A stretch of 64,000 bases of DNA, taken from positions 1,426,001 to 1,490,000 of the forward strand of contig CAVPIA010000008.1 of NCBI GenBank assembly GCA_963704875.1, in the 5' to 3' direction. Made by a program: the position numbers and the translations under genes. Every line of letters starts with the position of its first letter. Within the stretch, counting starts at the first letter, position 1. Shown here one piece after another: positions 34,209 through 41,097 of this stretch. The notes under the pieces were generated by a model. The model searched no databases. It had not been told where the DNA came from and saw only the letters and a program-made list of their open reading frames with translations. This DNA is from CAMYOC01 sp963704875. Its GTDB lineage: Bacteria > Pseudomonadota > Gammaproteobacteria > Steroidobacterales > XN24.

Positions 34209-34745
34209 CTACGGGCGCTGGATCAGAGGTCGCCCACAGCCGTCGAACGTCTGATCATCGATCTGCAGTCGAACCGTGGTCGGGAAGTGCTCGCCGCTCA
34301 TGTCATCGACGCAGGGTGCGTCGATCAGGATCATTTCGAAAGCCGGCACAGCGTCTTCACCCCGGTATAGCTGGCTGCCCCGATCGGCGTCGACCACCGG
34401 CGCGCTTGCGGTTATCTCATAATGTCGGGTGCCATAATGCGTATCGACGACGATTGTCTTGCCTTCGCGAATTTCCACGACCCAGCCGGGCTCGTTTCCG
34501 GTAGCACGGAAGTCGACCCCGCGTTGCGCGGCCTGTGCCCATACGTCGGCTGGTGCAGTGTCGGTCCTATCTGGCGATGACTCTGGCGATAGATTTGACG
34601 CCGGGCCTGGGGACGGCCCACAGCCGGACATCACGCCACACAGCGCGATTGCCAGCAGGCCCGGCCACGCCAGCCTCCAGGCGGGCAAGGCGTAACCGGT
34701 GGCACCGAATCTATCCCTGATTGTTTCAGGCGTGGCGCCAGTCAT
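34209..34745 (-). CDS. lipoprotein of the COG3650 type
   Basis: 178 residues, with hydrophobic segment WPGLLAIALCGVMSGCG ending in a lipobox at about residue 42 after an unusually long n-region. The mature domain RGVDFRATGNEPGWVVEIREG ... FEMILIDAPCVDDMSGEHFPTTVRLQIDD ... FDGCGRPL is the pattern of COG3650 / META-like periplasmic proteins, with two cysteines likely bonded. GGGAG six bases before the ATG; starts 20 bases inside the upstream gene. Confidence 0.75.
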   Translation of the reverse strand: MTGATPETIRDRFGATGYALPAWRLAWPGLLAIALCGVMSGCGPSPGPASNLSPESSPDRTDTAPADVWAQAAQRGVDFRATGNEPGWVVEIREGKTIVVDTHYGTRHYEITASAPVVDADRGSQLYRGEDAVPAFEMILIDAPCVDDMSGEHFPTTVRLQIDDQTFDGCGRPLIQRP

Positions 34746-35328
34746 CCTGTTCTCCCGCGACCGGCGCCAAACCGAGGGGCTCTCCGTCGGTTTCAACGCC
34801 GAGTCCTAGCACGGTGCGATTGGCGTAGGCGAAATACGCGACGATCTGGTTGATTTCAAGGATCTCACCGTCGTCCCAGCCCGCCGCACGAAGATCTTCC
34901 ACCTCCAGTGGATCGATGGACCCGGGGTTCAGTGTCAGCGCCTTGGCATAGGCCAGGGCGGCGCGCTGACCGGCCTTGAAAGCATTGCCCCAGTTGCCGC
35001 TTTGCAGAGCTTCCATGGTGGCGTCCGCAAGCTTGTCGTCGTCGATGAATCTGCGCATCCCGACCGCGTGATGCTCGACGCAATACTGACATCGGTTGAG
35101 CTGGCTCACGAGAACACCCAGCGCCTCGCGAAACCAGGCCGGAACTGTGTTGGCGGGATGGTGCAGCACAGCCTTGTACAGACTCATGTGCCCTGCCAGC
35201 GAATGTGGTCGCAGGCTGTGTGCCTTGAGGATGTTATCCACGCCCCCATCCGGATTCTTTATCCGCTGATAGAGGTCCGCGATCTTTCCTTCTGCCTGGT
35301 CGGGTTCTGTTGTCTCGATCCATGTCAC
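34726..35328 (-). CDS. peroxidase-related alkylhydroperoxidase (AhpD/carboxymuconolactone decarboxylase family)
   Basis: 200 residues. The AhpD motif is NRCQYCVEHHAVGMRRF (CxxC plus downstream His), with LTLNPGSIDPLEVEDLRAAGWDDGEILEINQIVAYFAYANRTVLGLGVE completing the helical fold of uncharacterised peroxidase-related enzymes. It would reduce peroxides using its redox-active cysteine pair. Operon with the COG3650 lipoprotein, whose start lies inside this gene. Confidence 0.88.
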   Translation of the reverse strand: MTWIETTEPDQAEGKIADLYQRIKNPDGGVDNILKAHSLRPHSLAGHMSLYKAVLHHPANTVPAWFREALGVLVSQLNRCQYCVEHHAVGMRRFIDDDKLADATMEALQSGNWGNAFKAGQRAALAYAKALTLNPGSIDPLEVEDLRAAGWDDGEILEINQIVAYFAYANRTVLGLGVETDGEPLGLAPVAGEQDDWRHA

Positions 35329-35673
35329 AACGGCTTACTCCTGTCATCGAAAATGCCGGCCACGTACCTTGATCGCGCGCAGCCGGTGAATCAGATATCT
35401 CGGTCCTGCGTCGCCACGCGCGAAACTCACTGCAACCGCCTTTGGCTGCTGAAGCGCTCGCCGTCGCTGGCTTCCACGTGCGGCCGTGACGGTCCGGCAA
35501 GTCGTCAAATTTACAGTGTTCGTGGTTCATTTGCAGGGGGAACTGAACCAATCCGCCCAGGCATTGCGGCCGGGTAAGGAATGAGCACAAAAAAACCGGG
35601 GGCATGGCTGCCGCCCGGCGTAGAGTGTGGCAAAAAAACTCGGCTGCCGTTTCGGCACCCATGATGTAGCAGG
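35329..35673. other. intergenic gap between AhpD-like and RRM genes
   Basis: Contains the terminator of the RRM gene (35596-35618) and, presumably, the promoter of the AhpD-like gene. An inverted repeat GGTTCA (35524-35529) / TGAACC (35544-35549) with a 14-base spacer is the only other structure I see. No gene. Confidence 0.5.
35596..35618 (-). terminator. intrinsic terminator of the RRM gene
   Basis: CCGGGGGC pairs with GCCGCCCGG (one bulged G) around loop ATGGCT. On the minus strand it runs into seven Ts. It lies about 55 bases after the RRM stop codon. Confidence 0.8.
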
Positions 35674-35940
35674 CTATCTTGGTCCCCTGAAATTATCCGT
35701 ACGGGGTCGCGCTTCGTTGACGCGCATCTGGCGACCGCCGACTTCATTTCCGTTAAGCGCTTCGATGGCCTTGTTGCCCTCATCAGAGCTGGCCATCTCG
35801 ACGAAACCGAAACCTTTCGAACGTTGTGTTTCGCGGTCGATGATTACTTTTGCGGACTGGACCGAACCGAATTCCTGGAACATCGCCTGGAGGTCTGCAT
35901 CCGTGGTGCTGTATGGCAAATTGCCGACATAAATATTCAT
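35674..35940 (-). CDS. small RRM RNA-binding protein
   Basis: 88 residues, a single RNA recognition motif: RNP2 NIYVGNLPYSTTDADLQAMF and RNP1 RSKGFGFVEM, with the short tail ARPRTDNFRGPR. Such stand-alone bacterial RRM proteins (Rbp type) bind RNA and are often cold-induced. The ATG at 35940 is chosen because the domain begins there. The 290-base gap upstream (35941-36230) suggests a long leader, but I could not find a convincing promoter. Confidence 0.92.
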   Translation of the reverse strand: MNIYVGNLPYSTTDADLQAMFQEFGSVQSAKVIIDRETQRSKGFGFVEMASSDEGNKAIEALNGNEVGGRQMRVNEARPRTDNFRGPR

Positions 35941-36230
35941 GAGCAATAGATCCGGCGCCTTCGTAAATTGACAACGGGTGTGCATTCACGGCGCCCAAAA
36001 AAATGAATACACGACTCGTCGGGCAGGATTCCTTCGACGAACGGGCCGACGCCCACCTGCCTCGCGCGCACAAAGTTTACCCAATCACGGCGGCGTCGCG
36101 CGAGCAAAATTTCCAGCAGCGCTCCGGTTGCGGTTGCTGCTCTGCAACGTCGGCGGCTGCGGTCTGGTCGCGGAACGGCAGCCAAACGAACTCGATTCGT
36201 GCGGTTGGCGGCGATGCCGACGCAGAACCT

Positions 36231-36707
36231 TCAGTCAGCGACGACTGGATCGCCCGGACGCAGAAAGCCCGCGTTCAGGATCTGAGCGCGCAGGCCCGCG
36301 CGGTGGGCCATCAGCCTGAGAAAATCAGTGGTTGTGAGTTCGGCGAGGCGGTCTTGTCGGGCGAGCAATGCGGCAAGATGGGAGCAGGGTTCGCATAATT
36401 CTATACCGCGCAGGCGAACCCCGCCCAGCTGGAATTCCCTGCCCACCATTTCATTCAGGCGAATGCCGCGAGTGACCACATTACGCCGTGCCTCCGCCGG
36501 TGCCAGCTGCAGACCTGAGGCGCTGTTGAATTCCTCCATCTGCTCGCTTTCGATCAGCGTGAGTTCGTCCTCCGGCGCCATATTAGGGCGGTCAAAATGA
36601 CGATCAGACACGATGCCGCGTCCCGGGACCAGTTCGGCCTCGGCAAGCTCAAACATATCGCTGCCCGAGACAGCGGCCGCATGGATTGAAACAACAAAGG
36701 CGTTCAA
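36231..36707 (-). CDS. MOSC domain protein
   Basis: 158 residues from a TTG start with GGAAGGGTGA upstream. MOSC signatures: AAAVSGSDMFELAEAELVPGRGIVSDRHF, LTLIESEQMEEF, LAPAEARRNVVTRGIRLNEMVGREFQLGGVRLRGIELCEPCSHL with the conserved cysteine. The family binds molybdenum cofactor or carries sulphur; this stand-alone form is YiiM/YuaD-like in size. Specific substrate unknown. Confidence 0.88.
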   Translation of the reverse strand: MNAFVVSIHAAAVSGSDMFELAEAELVPGRGIVSDRHFDRPNMAPEDELTLIESEQMEEFNSASGLQLAPAEARRNVVTRGIRLNEMVGREFQLGGVRLRGIELCEPCSHLAALLARQDRLAELTTTDFLRLMAHRAGLRAQILNAGFLRPGDPVVAD

Positions 36708-36729
36708 AAATCACCCTTCCCGGTCGAGT

Positions 36730-37143
36730 TCATGAGGCCTCGTTTTCAAGCGAGGCGGTGTCCCGGCCGTCGTCGCCAGGCGTGCTTTTGCCGGTGTCGT
36801 TATCGGCCCGAAGGCCATAGACGCGACGCAATGACCGGGTCTGGAAGAGCAGCGCTGAAATCAACGTGGTCAGGGCGACTGCGCCGAGGATTATCAGCAT
36901 GCGTTGATACGGCAAGCCGGCGTGGATGCGCTCGATAGTCAGGATGATCAGGGTACGAAGCCATTCCACAAGTCCGAACGCGAGTCCGGCCTGGACCACC
37001 CGTGCCGCCCATGGCCTCCTGAGCACCAGCAAAACCATCAGTACGACGACGGCCGCCACCGCAGGCATCGCTCCGACTCGAAAGAAATGTGCGCCGAGCA
37101 GCAGCAGGCTGAAGACGATGGGAATAAACGCCAGAGCCGTCAT
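36730..37143 (-). CDS. membrane protein with four helices, unknown
   Basis: About 137 residues from ATG 37143 (an upstream ATG at 37203 would lie inside the preceding gene). Helices: ALAFIPIVFSLLLLGAHFF, MPAVAAVVVLMVLLVL, VVQAGLAFGLVEWLRTLIIL and RMLIILGAVALTTLISALLF, followed by an acidic cytoplasmic tail (DNDTGKSTPGDDGRDTASLENEAS). No family recognised. Probably cotranscribed with the NTF2-like gene before it. Confidence 0.65.
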   Translation of the reverse strand: MTALAFIPIVFSLLLLGAHFFRVGAMPAVAAVVVLMVLLVLRRPWAARVVQAGLAFGLVEWLRTLIILTIERIHAGLPYQRMLIILGAVALTTLISALLFQTRSLRRVYGLRADNDTGKSTPGDDGRDTASLENEAS

Positions 37144-37156
37144 CGGGCGTGGCCGA

Positions 37157-37600
37157 TCAAGGCTGAGCGGCAGGGTAGTACCAGGCTCTGGCGACACGGC
37201 CATTTGCTGTTTCGTAGACCGCCAGGGAGATGGCAGACAAGGTCTTGCCTTCCCGTTTCCAGAACGCGCGTTCGCGTACCGCTACATAGCGGCCGGAGAC
37301 GAAGGATTGTTCCATTACAGAGCGCGCGTTGGGGTATTCCTGAAAGTACGCCGCCAGTTGTTGCAGCAGTTCGGCTCGATTGGCTGCTTTCGTGGACAGC
37401 GCCTCACGATCCAGCGCGTGCCATTGCACATCTTCGGCCAGGAGCTTGGCTATCGCGTCCAGATCATGCGCGTTGTAGGCACGAACAAAGCTCTGTACCA
37501 CCACCGTAGGCGCGATCGGCTCATCGTCGGCGATTGCCTCCGCGGCAATGATGGCGGAAGCGGCAACAGCGATGATCAGAAGCCGGGCGTAACGTAGCAA
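37157..37600 (-). CDS. exported SnoaL/NTF2-like protein
   Basis: 147 residues. I choose the TTG at 37600 because GGGAG lies 6 bases upstream and a normal signal peptide follows (LRYARLLIIAVAASAIIAAEAIA). The mature part VVVQSFVRAYNAHDLDAIAKLLAEDVQWHAL ... REKAF-like VRERAFWKREGKTLSAISLAVYETANGRVARAWYY is an NTF2-like cone. A longer reading to 37663 would translate the 15-bp repeats as SIRPL units and is unlikely. Function unknown. Confidence 0.78.
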   Translation of the reverse strand: MLRYARLLIIAVAASAIIAAEAIADDEPIAPTVVVQSFVRAYNAHDLDAIAKLLAEDVQWHALDREALSTKAANRAELLQQLAAYFQEYPNARSVMEQSFVSGRYVAVRERAFWKREGKTLSAISLAVYETANGRVARAWYYPAAQP

Positions 37601-37610
37601 GCTTGTCTCC

Positions 37611-37654
37611 CGAATGCTCAAGGGCCGAATGCTCAAGGGCCGAATGCTAAGGGC
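37611..37654. repeat. three-copy 15-bp tandem repeat
   Basis: CGAATGCTCAAGGGC at 37611-37625 and 37626-37640, and a third copy lacking one C at 37641-37654. It lies directly upstream of the NTF2-like gene's ribosome site, in its probable leader or promoter. Confidence 0.85.
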
Positions 37655-37781
37655 CGCACACACTGCGCCGCAATGTCTTCGACTCGCGGCTGCGCCTAAA
37701 ATCGTCCGCCTTTATCGCGACCTCACCCGATTCCGGCTTGTGTCCGGAGTCTACCCTGATAAATCTGACCGATGTACAGGC

Positions 37782-38165
37782 TCACAGCCAGTCTATTATG
37801 GGGCCAACGAGGCTCCCGATAACAAGTGCCAGGACTGCCAGCATGCCGATCAGAAAGCCGGGTCCTCTCTTTGCGGGATCTGTGATGTAGCCGCGCAAAT
37901 AGACGAATCGGCCGACAATAAACACCACACCCAGGCCAGCGGCGACTGATGGATTGACGTAATAGCCGAATATCCACAGCGCCGGAATGAACAGGATCAA
38001 CTGCTCAGCCGTGTTCTGTTGCACTCGATAATAGCACTCGAAAAGCGTATCCCCGGTGGTCAGCGGTGCCTTTATGCCGGACTTCTCCCGCGCCCGACCG
38101 ACCAGGATCGTGAACCACAGGTATTGAATCAATACGAGTGCAGTAACAATCGCGACAAGTTCCAT
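37782..38165 (-). CDS. MAPEG family membrane protein
   Basis: 127 residues with four helices and the MAPEG pattern ECYYRVQQNTAEQLILFIPALWIFGYYVNPSVAAGLGVVFIVGRFVYLRGYITDPAKRGPGF. The family includes microsomal glutathione transferases and eicosanoid enzymes; bacterial members likely conjugate glutathione to lipophilic compounds. AAGGA precedes the ATG. Confidence 0.9.
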   Translation of the reverse strand: MELVAIVTALVLIQYLWFTILVGRAREKSGIKAPLTTGDTLFECYYRVQQNTAEQLILFIPALWIFGYYVNPSVAAGLGVVFIVGRFVYLRGYITDPAKRGPGFLIGMLAVLALVIGSLVGPIIDWL

Positions 38166-38236
38166 ATGTTTTTCCTTACTCGCTTCCTGATCTGTTCATG
38201 GCAGCCATCGTCGACCCTCGGGTACGAGCGGCGTTT

Positions 38237-38701
38237 CTAGTGAACATGGCCGTGGGCGATCTCTTCCTCAGAGGCTTCCCGCACCTCTTCAACGCTGACG
38301 TCAAAGTGCAGCACCTGACCTGCCAGCGGGTGATTCGCATCGATAGTGACTCCGGCGTCGCTGACTTCGCGGACCGTGATCAGTTGCACCTGGCCATCGG
38401 GGCCCTGCGCCTGAAACTGGACCCCGGGCTTTACGTTTTCAGGGGCGTCGAAGGCGTCGATGGGCACCACCTGAACGAGATCCGTACTGATCTCGCCGTA
38501 GGCATCCGTCGGCTGCACTGTGACTTTGAACTTGTCGCCCGCTGACTGGCCGGCAAGCGCGCTTTCCAGGCCGGGGATCAGACTGTTGCTGCCGTGCAGA
38601 TAAGCCAGCGGATCGCCACCCGTTGATGAGTCGAGTTCCTCACCAGCGTCATTGGTCAGTCGGTAATGAATAGAGACGACACGTTTGTCCTGAATTTTCA
38701 C
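38237..38701 (-). CDS. slyD: FKBP-type peptidyl-prolyl isomerase (SlyD-like)
   Basis: 154 residues from a GTG with AGGAG 6 bases upstream. SlyD layout: FKBP halves DKRVVSIHYRLTNDAGEELDSS and PLAYLHGSNSLIPGLESALAGQSAGDKFKVTV flanking the insert-in-flap chaperone domain YGEISTDLVQVVPIDAF ... ITVREVSDAGVTIDANHPLAG, then LHFDVSVEEVREA. The histidine-rich nickel-binding tail of E. coli SlyD is reduced to HGHVH. Catalyses proline isomerisation and chaperones folding. Confidence 0.93.
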   Translation of the reverse strand: MKIQDKRVVSIHYRLTNDAGEELDSSTGGDPLAYLHGSNSLIPGLESALAGQSAGDKFKVTVQPTDAYGEISTDLVQVVPIDAFDAPENVKPGVQFQAQGPDGQVQLITVREVSDAGVTIDANHPLAGQVLHFDVSVEEVREASEEEIAHGHVH

Positions 38702-38901
38702 TTGGCACTCCTGCGTATAGAACTGGCCGGGCTGTTAGTCGGATAGTGGCGGATGTTTTTCTGTCGACGGCGGGAGGTCCGATGGCCTGCCCGGCGCTGC
38801 CGGCAATTTTTCAAGCCCACATTCTAGGGTAAATCGACCTGAAGTACCCCAGTTGCTGGCGCCCGCCCGGTACATTCCGGCGGCAACAGCTGCGAACCCA
38901 T

Positions 38902-39093
38902 TCAGGGGCTGTAGTCCGGCAATGCTTTTCCGGCTTTGATGTGATGCGAGCCGGGTTCCTCCCGTATGAGTACATAGATGTACTCTACCGGCGCGCCGAT
39001 AGTTTCGTGGACCACCCGGGTGATGCCCTCTGCAAGCGCCTGTTTTTGTTCGGGGCTGCGGCCCGCTCGAATGTCACACTGGATTACTGGCAT
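38902..39093 (-). CDS. 4-oxalocrotonate tautomerase family protein
   Basis: 63 residues, MPVIQCDIRAGRSPEQKQALAEGITRVVHETIGAPVEYIYVLIREE. Pro at position 2, the catalytic base after Met removal, and Arg11-type positions are present. The ATG at 39093 has AGGAGGGAG upstream. Small hexameric tautomerases act on keto-enol isomers; substrate unknown. A longer in-frame reading upstream lacks conservation and would bury the catalytic proline. Confidence 0.9.
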   Translation of the reverse strand: MPVIQCDIRAGRSPEQKQALAEGITRVVHETIGAPVEYIYVLIREEPGSHHIKAGKALPDYSP

Positions 39094-39297
39094 GTCTGAC
39101 TCCCTCCTGTTCCTGCCGGGTTCGGCATTGTCCTCGCGAACATTGTGCATAAAAACGCAGCAGACCGGGCTGCGACCCGGTGCATGAAAGTCGCCAGGCA
39201 AGGGCCTCGACAGCAAGCCGGCGGCGAGGAATGCCCGGCAGGCCCGATCCTCAGACTGCAACAGCGGGAGTCGATAGCCCTTGTGTTCTTAAATAGT

Positions 39298-39310
39298 AAT
39301 GATTATCATT
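39298..39310. promoter_or_regulatory. Fur-box-like palindrome
   Basis: AATGATTATCATT is a perfect 6-1-6 palindrome identical to the core of the Fur consensus (GATAATGATAATCATTATC), 130 bases before the small gene at 39440 and about 205 bases before the divergent tautomerase gene. Confidence 0.7.
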
Positions 39311-39346
39311 CGTAACAAGATTGTTGTGACTGTTTTGCCCCGAAAC

Positions 39347-39406
39347 CCCATTAGCTATGGGCCCGAGGTAGCCACTGGCCATTAGCCAATCGGTTTTGGC
39401 CAATGG
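39347..39406 (+). promoter_or_regulatory. structured leader with two hairpins
   Basis: Hairpin 1: CCCAT / ATGGG (39347-39361). Hairpin 2: CCATT-A-GCCAA / TTGGC-C-AATGG with loop TCGGTT (39379-39406), ten pairs and one mismatch. They lie between the Fur-like box and the small gene's ribosome site. Neither has a U-run, so they are not intrinsic terminators on this strand. Confidence 0.5.
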
Positions 39407-39439
39407 GTCTTGCCTTCAACGACACAAAGGAGAACCGCC

Positions 39440-39691
39440 ATGGGATATCGCATTTACGCCTCGCTGGAAGACGGCCGCCCAACGCTGCGCATCGTAGATG
39501 CCCGATCCAATGCCGAATGTCTCAATTGGCGATTCCAGGGCGAAAATACCCGGGCTGCCGGTGGCCAAAAGGAAATGCAGCGCCTGTTTCGCGATCTGTT
39601 GTTGCTGTCCTGCAAACAGGGCCTTGCGGATCGGCCGGATGCCGAATCATCGGACACCCTGGGGCCGGCAGGCGCAGTCATGGCCGGATAA
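39440..39691 (+). CDS. 83-residue protein, probably iron-regulated, unknown
   Basis: MGYRIYASLEDGRPTLRIVD opens a beta hairpin-like N-terminus, then ECLNWRFQGEN and a helix KEMQRLFRDLLLLSCKQGL; the tail DRPDAESSDTLGPAGAVMAG looks disordered. Two cysteines (one in each structured half). AAAGGAG 7 bases before the ATG is a strong ribosome site. No signal peptide, so cytoplasmic. A Fur-like box lies upstream. I do not recognise a named family. Confidence 0.75.
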   Translation: MGYRIYASLEDGRPTLRIVDARSNAECLNWRFQGENTRAAGGQKEMQRLFRDLLLLSCKQGLADRPDAESSDTLGPAGAVMAG

Positions 39692-39723
39692 TGCGGCACA
39701 TCTGAACCTGTGTTCGCTAACAG

Positions 39724-41052
39724 TTAGCCAGCCTGGGTCCGCAGGTGACGATACGCTCGACCCATGGTGAGCGCGCGGGCCGCCATGAATATGACGAACG
39801 CCAGCCATAGCCCGTGGTTGCCCATGCCCGCAAGCTGTCCCAGATAAAACGCTGGCACAAACACCACAAAGGCCGAGAACAGCATGGTGTTGCGCATCTC
39901 GCGTGCCCAGGTTGCGCCCACGAACACGCCATCGAACAGAAAGCTCCAGAATGACACCAGCGGCGAAAGTACGATCCACGGCAGGAATTCCGCAGTCAGT
40001 GCACGCAAATCCGCCTGCCCGGTGAGCAGGGTGATGATCGAATTCCCGCTGACTGCATAGACAGTCGAAAAGCAGACCGCTACGGACGCTGACCAAATCA
40101 GCGACAGGCGCACTGCGCGTTGAAACCCGGCCGGGTTTCGTTCGCCCAGGGCCCGGCCGACCAGTGCCTCGGCGGCATGAGCAAATCCGTCCAGTGCGTA
40201 TGCCATGAAGTACTGGAACTGAATCAGGATCGCATTTGCTGCAAGGACAGCTGTGCCTTGTCTTGCGCCCTGGGCGGTCAGGAAACCGAACACGAACATC
40301 AGCGACAAGGTGCGCACCAACAGATTCGCGTTGACCGAGAAGATCCGCCTCAAACCTGCCGGATCCAGCACGCGGAGTCGCTTGAGACTGCCGCCAAACG
40401 TCGCCAGCTCGCGACCGACCAGCCACGCGCCGAGCGTCAGACCGGCAAACTCGGCCAACACACTGGCCGCTGCGACGCCGCCGGTGCGATAGTCCAGGCC
40501 AACCACAAACAGCAACGACAAGCCGATATTGCTGAGGTTGATCAGCAGCATGATATACAGCGGCGCGCGCGTGTTCTGCATGCCTATGAACCAGCCAATC
40601 AAGGCGAAATTGGCCAGCACGGCAGGTGCCGCCCAGATACGTACCGTGAAATAGGTCCAGGCCGGCGCCACGACCTGCGCCTCCGGCGCGATAAGCCACA
40701 TTGCCAGCTGGCCAGTGGGACGCTGGATCAACAACAACAAGGACGCCAGTCCCAGCGCGATGATCAGGGCCTGAGCGAGCACCGCCCTGGCCAGGTCTCC
40801 GTCGCCCGCGCCGCGCGCCTGGGCGGCGAGTCCGGTGGTACCCATGCGCAGGAAGTTCAGCCCCATAAACAGGAAGCTGAAAATCGTGCCTCCCACCGCC
40901 ACCGCGGCCAGATAGCGCGGATCCGGCAGATGCCCCATGACTGCGGTATCCACCAGCCCAAGCAGAGGGACCGTGACATTGGACAGGATCATCGGTGCCG
41001 CCAGCGCGCGAATATTGCGATGGGTATATGGACTGACCGCCGGCTTGCGCAT
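39724..41052 (-). CDS. MATE family transporter, DinF-like
   Basis: 442 residues, twelve helices: HRNIRALAAPMILSNVTVPLLGLVDTAVMGHLPDPRYLAAVAVGGTIF is the DinF/NorM helix 1 pattern, followed by FLRMGTTGLAAQARGAGD and the second-half LIQFQYFMAYALDGFAHAAEALVGRALG. DinF-type members are linked to SOS induction in E. coli, but I see no LexA box here. It is a different subfamily from the NorM-like gene at 15873. Convergent with the small gene at 39440. Confidence 0.9.
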   Translation of the reverse strand: MRKPAVSPYTHRNIRALAAPMILSNVTVPLLGLVDTAVMGHLPDPRYLAAVAVGGTIFSFLFMGLNFLRMGTTGLAAQARGAGDGDLARAVLAQALIIALGLASLLLLIQRPTGQLAMWLIAPEAQVVAPAWTYFTVRIWAAPAVLANFALIGWFIGMQNTRAPLYIMLLINLSNIGLSLLFVVGLDYRTGGVAAASVLAEFAGLTLGAWLVGRELATFGGSLKRLRVLDPAGLRRIFSVNANLLVRTLSLMFVFGFLTAQGARQGTAVLAANAILIQFQYFMAYALDGFAHAAEALVGRALGERNPAGFQRAVRLSLIWSASVAVCFSTVYAVSGNSIITLLTGQADLRALTAEFLPWIVLSPLVSFWSFLFDGVFVGATWAREMRNTMLFSAFVVFVPAFYLGQLAGMGNHGLWLAFVIFMAARALTMGRAYRHLRTQAG

Positions 41053-41097
41053 GGTCAATCGCCTACGCGCCGGTGCTGAGCGATGCGCGAAGGCGGC

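Noticed and set aside
36003..36398. 131-codon frame on the plus strand upstream of the RRM gene
   Set aside because: Overlaps the MOSC gene on the other strand for half its length and shows no domain or ribosome site.
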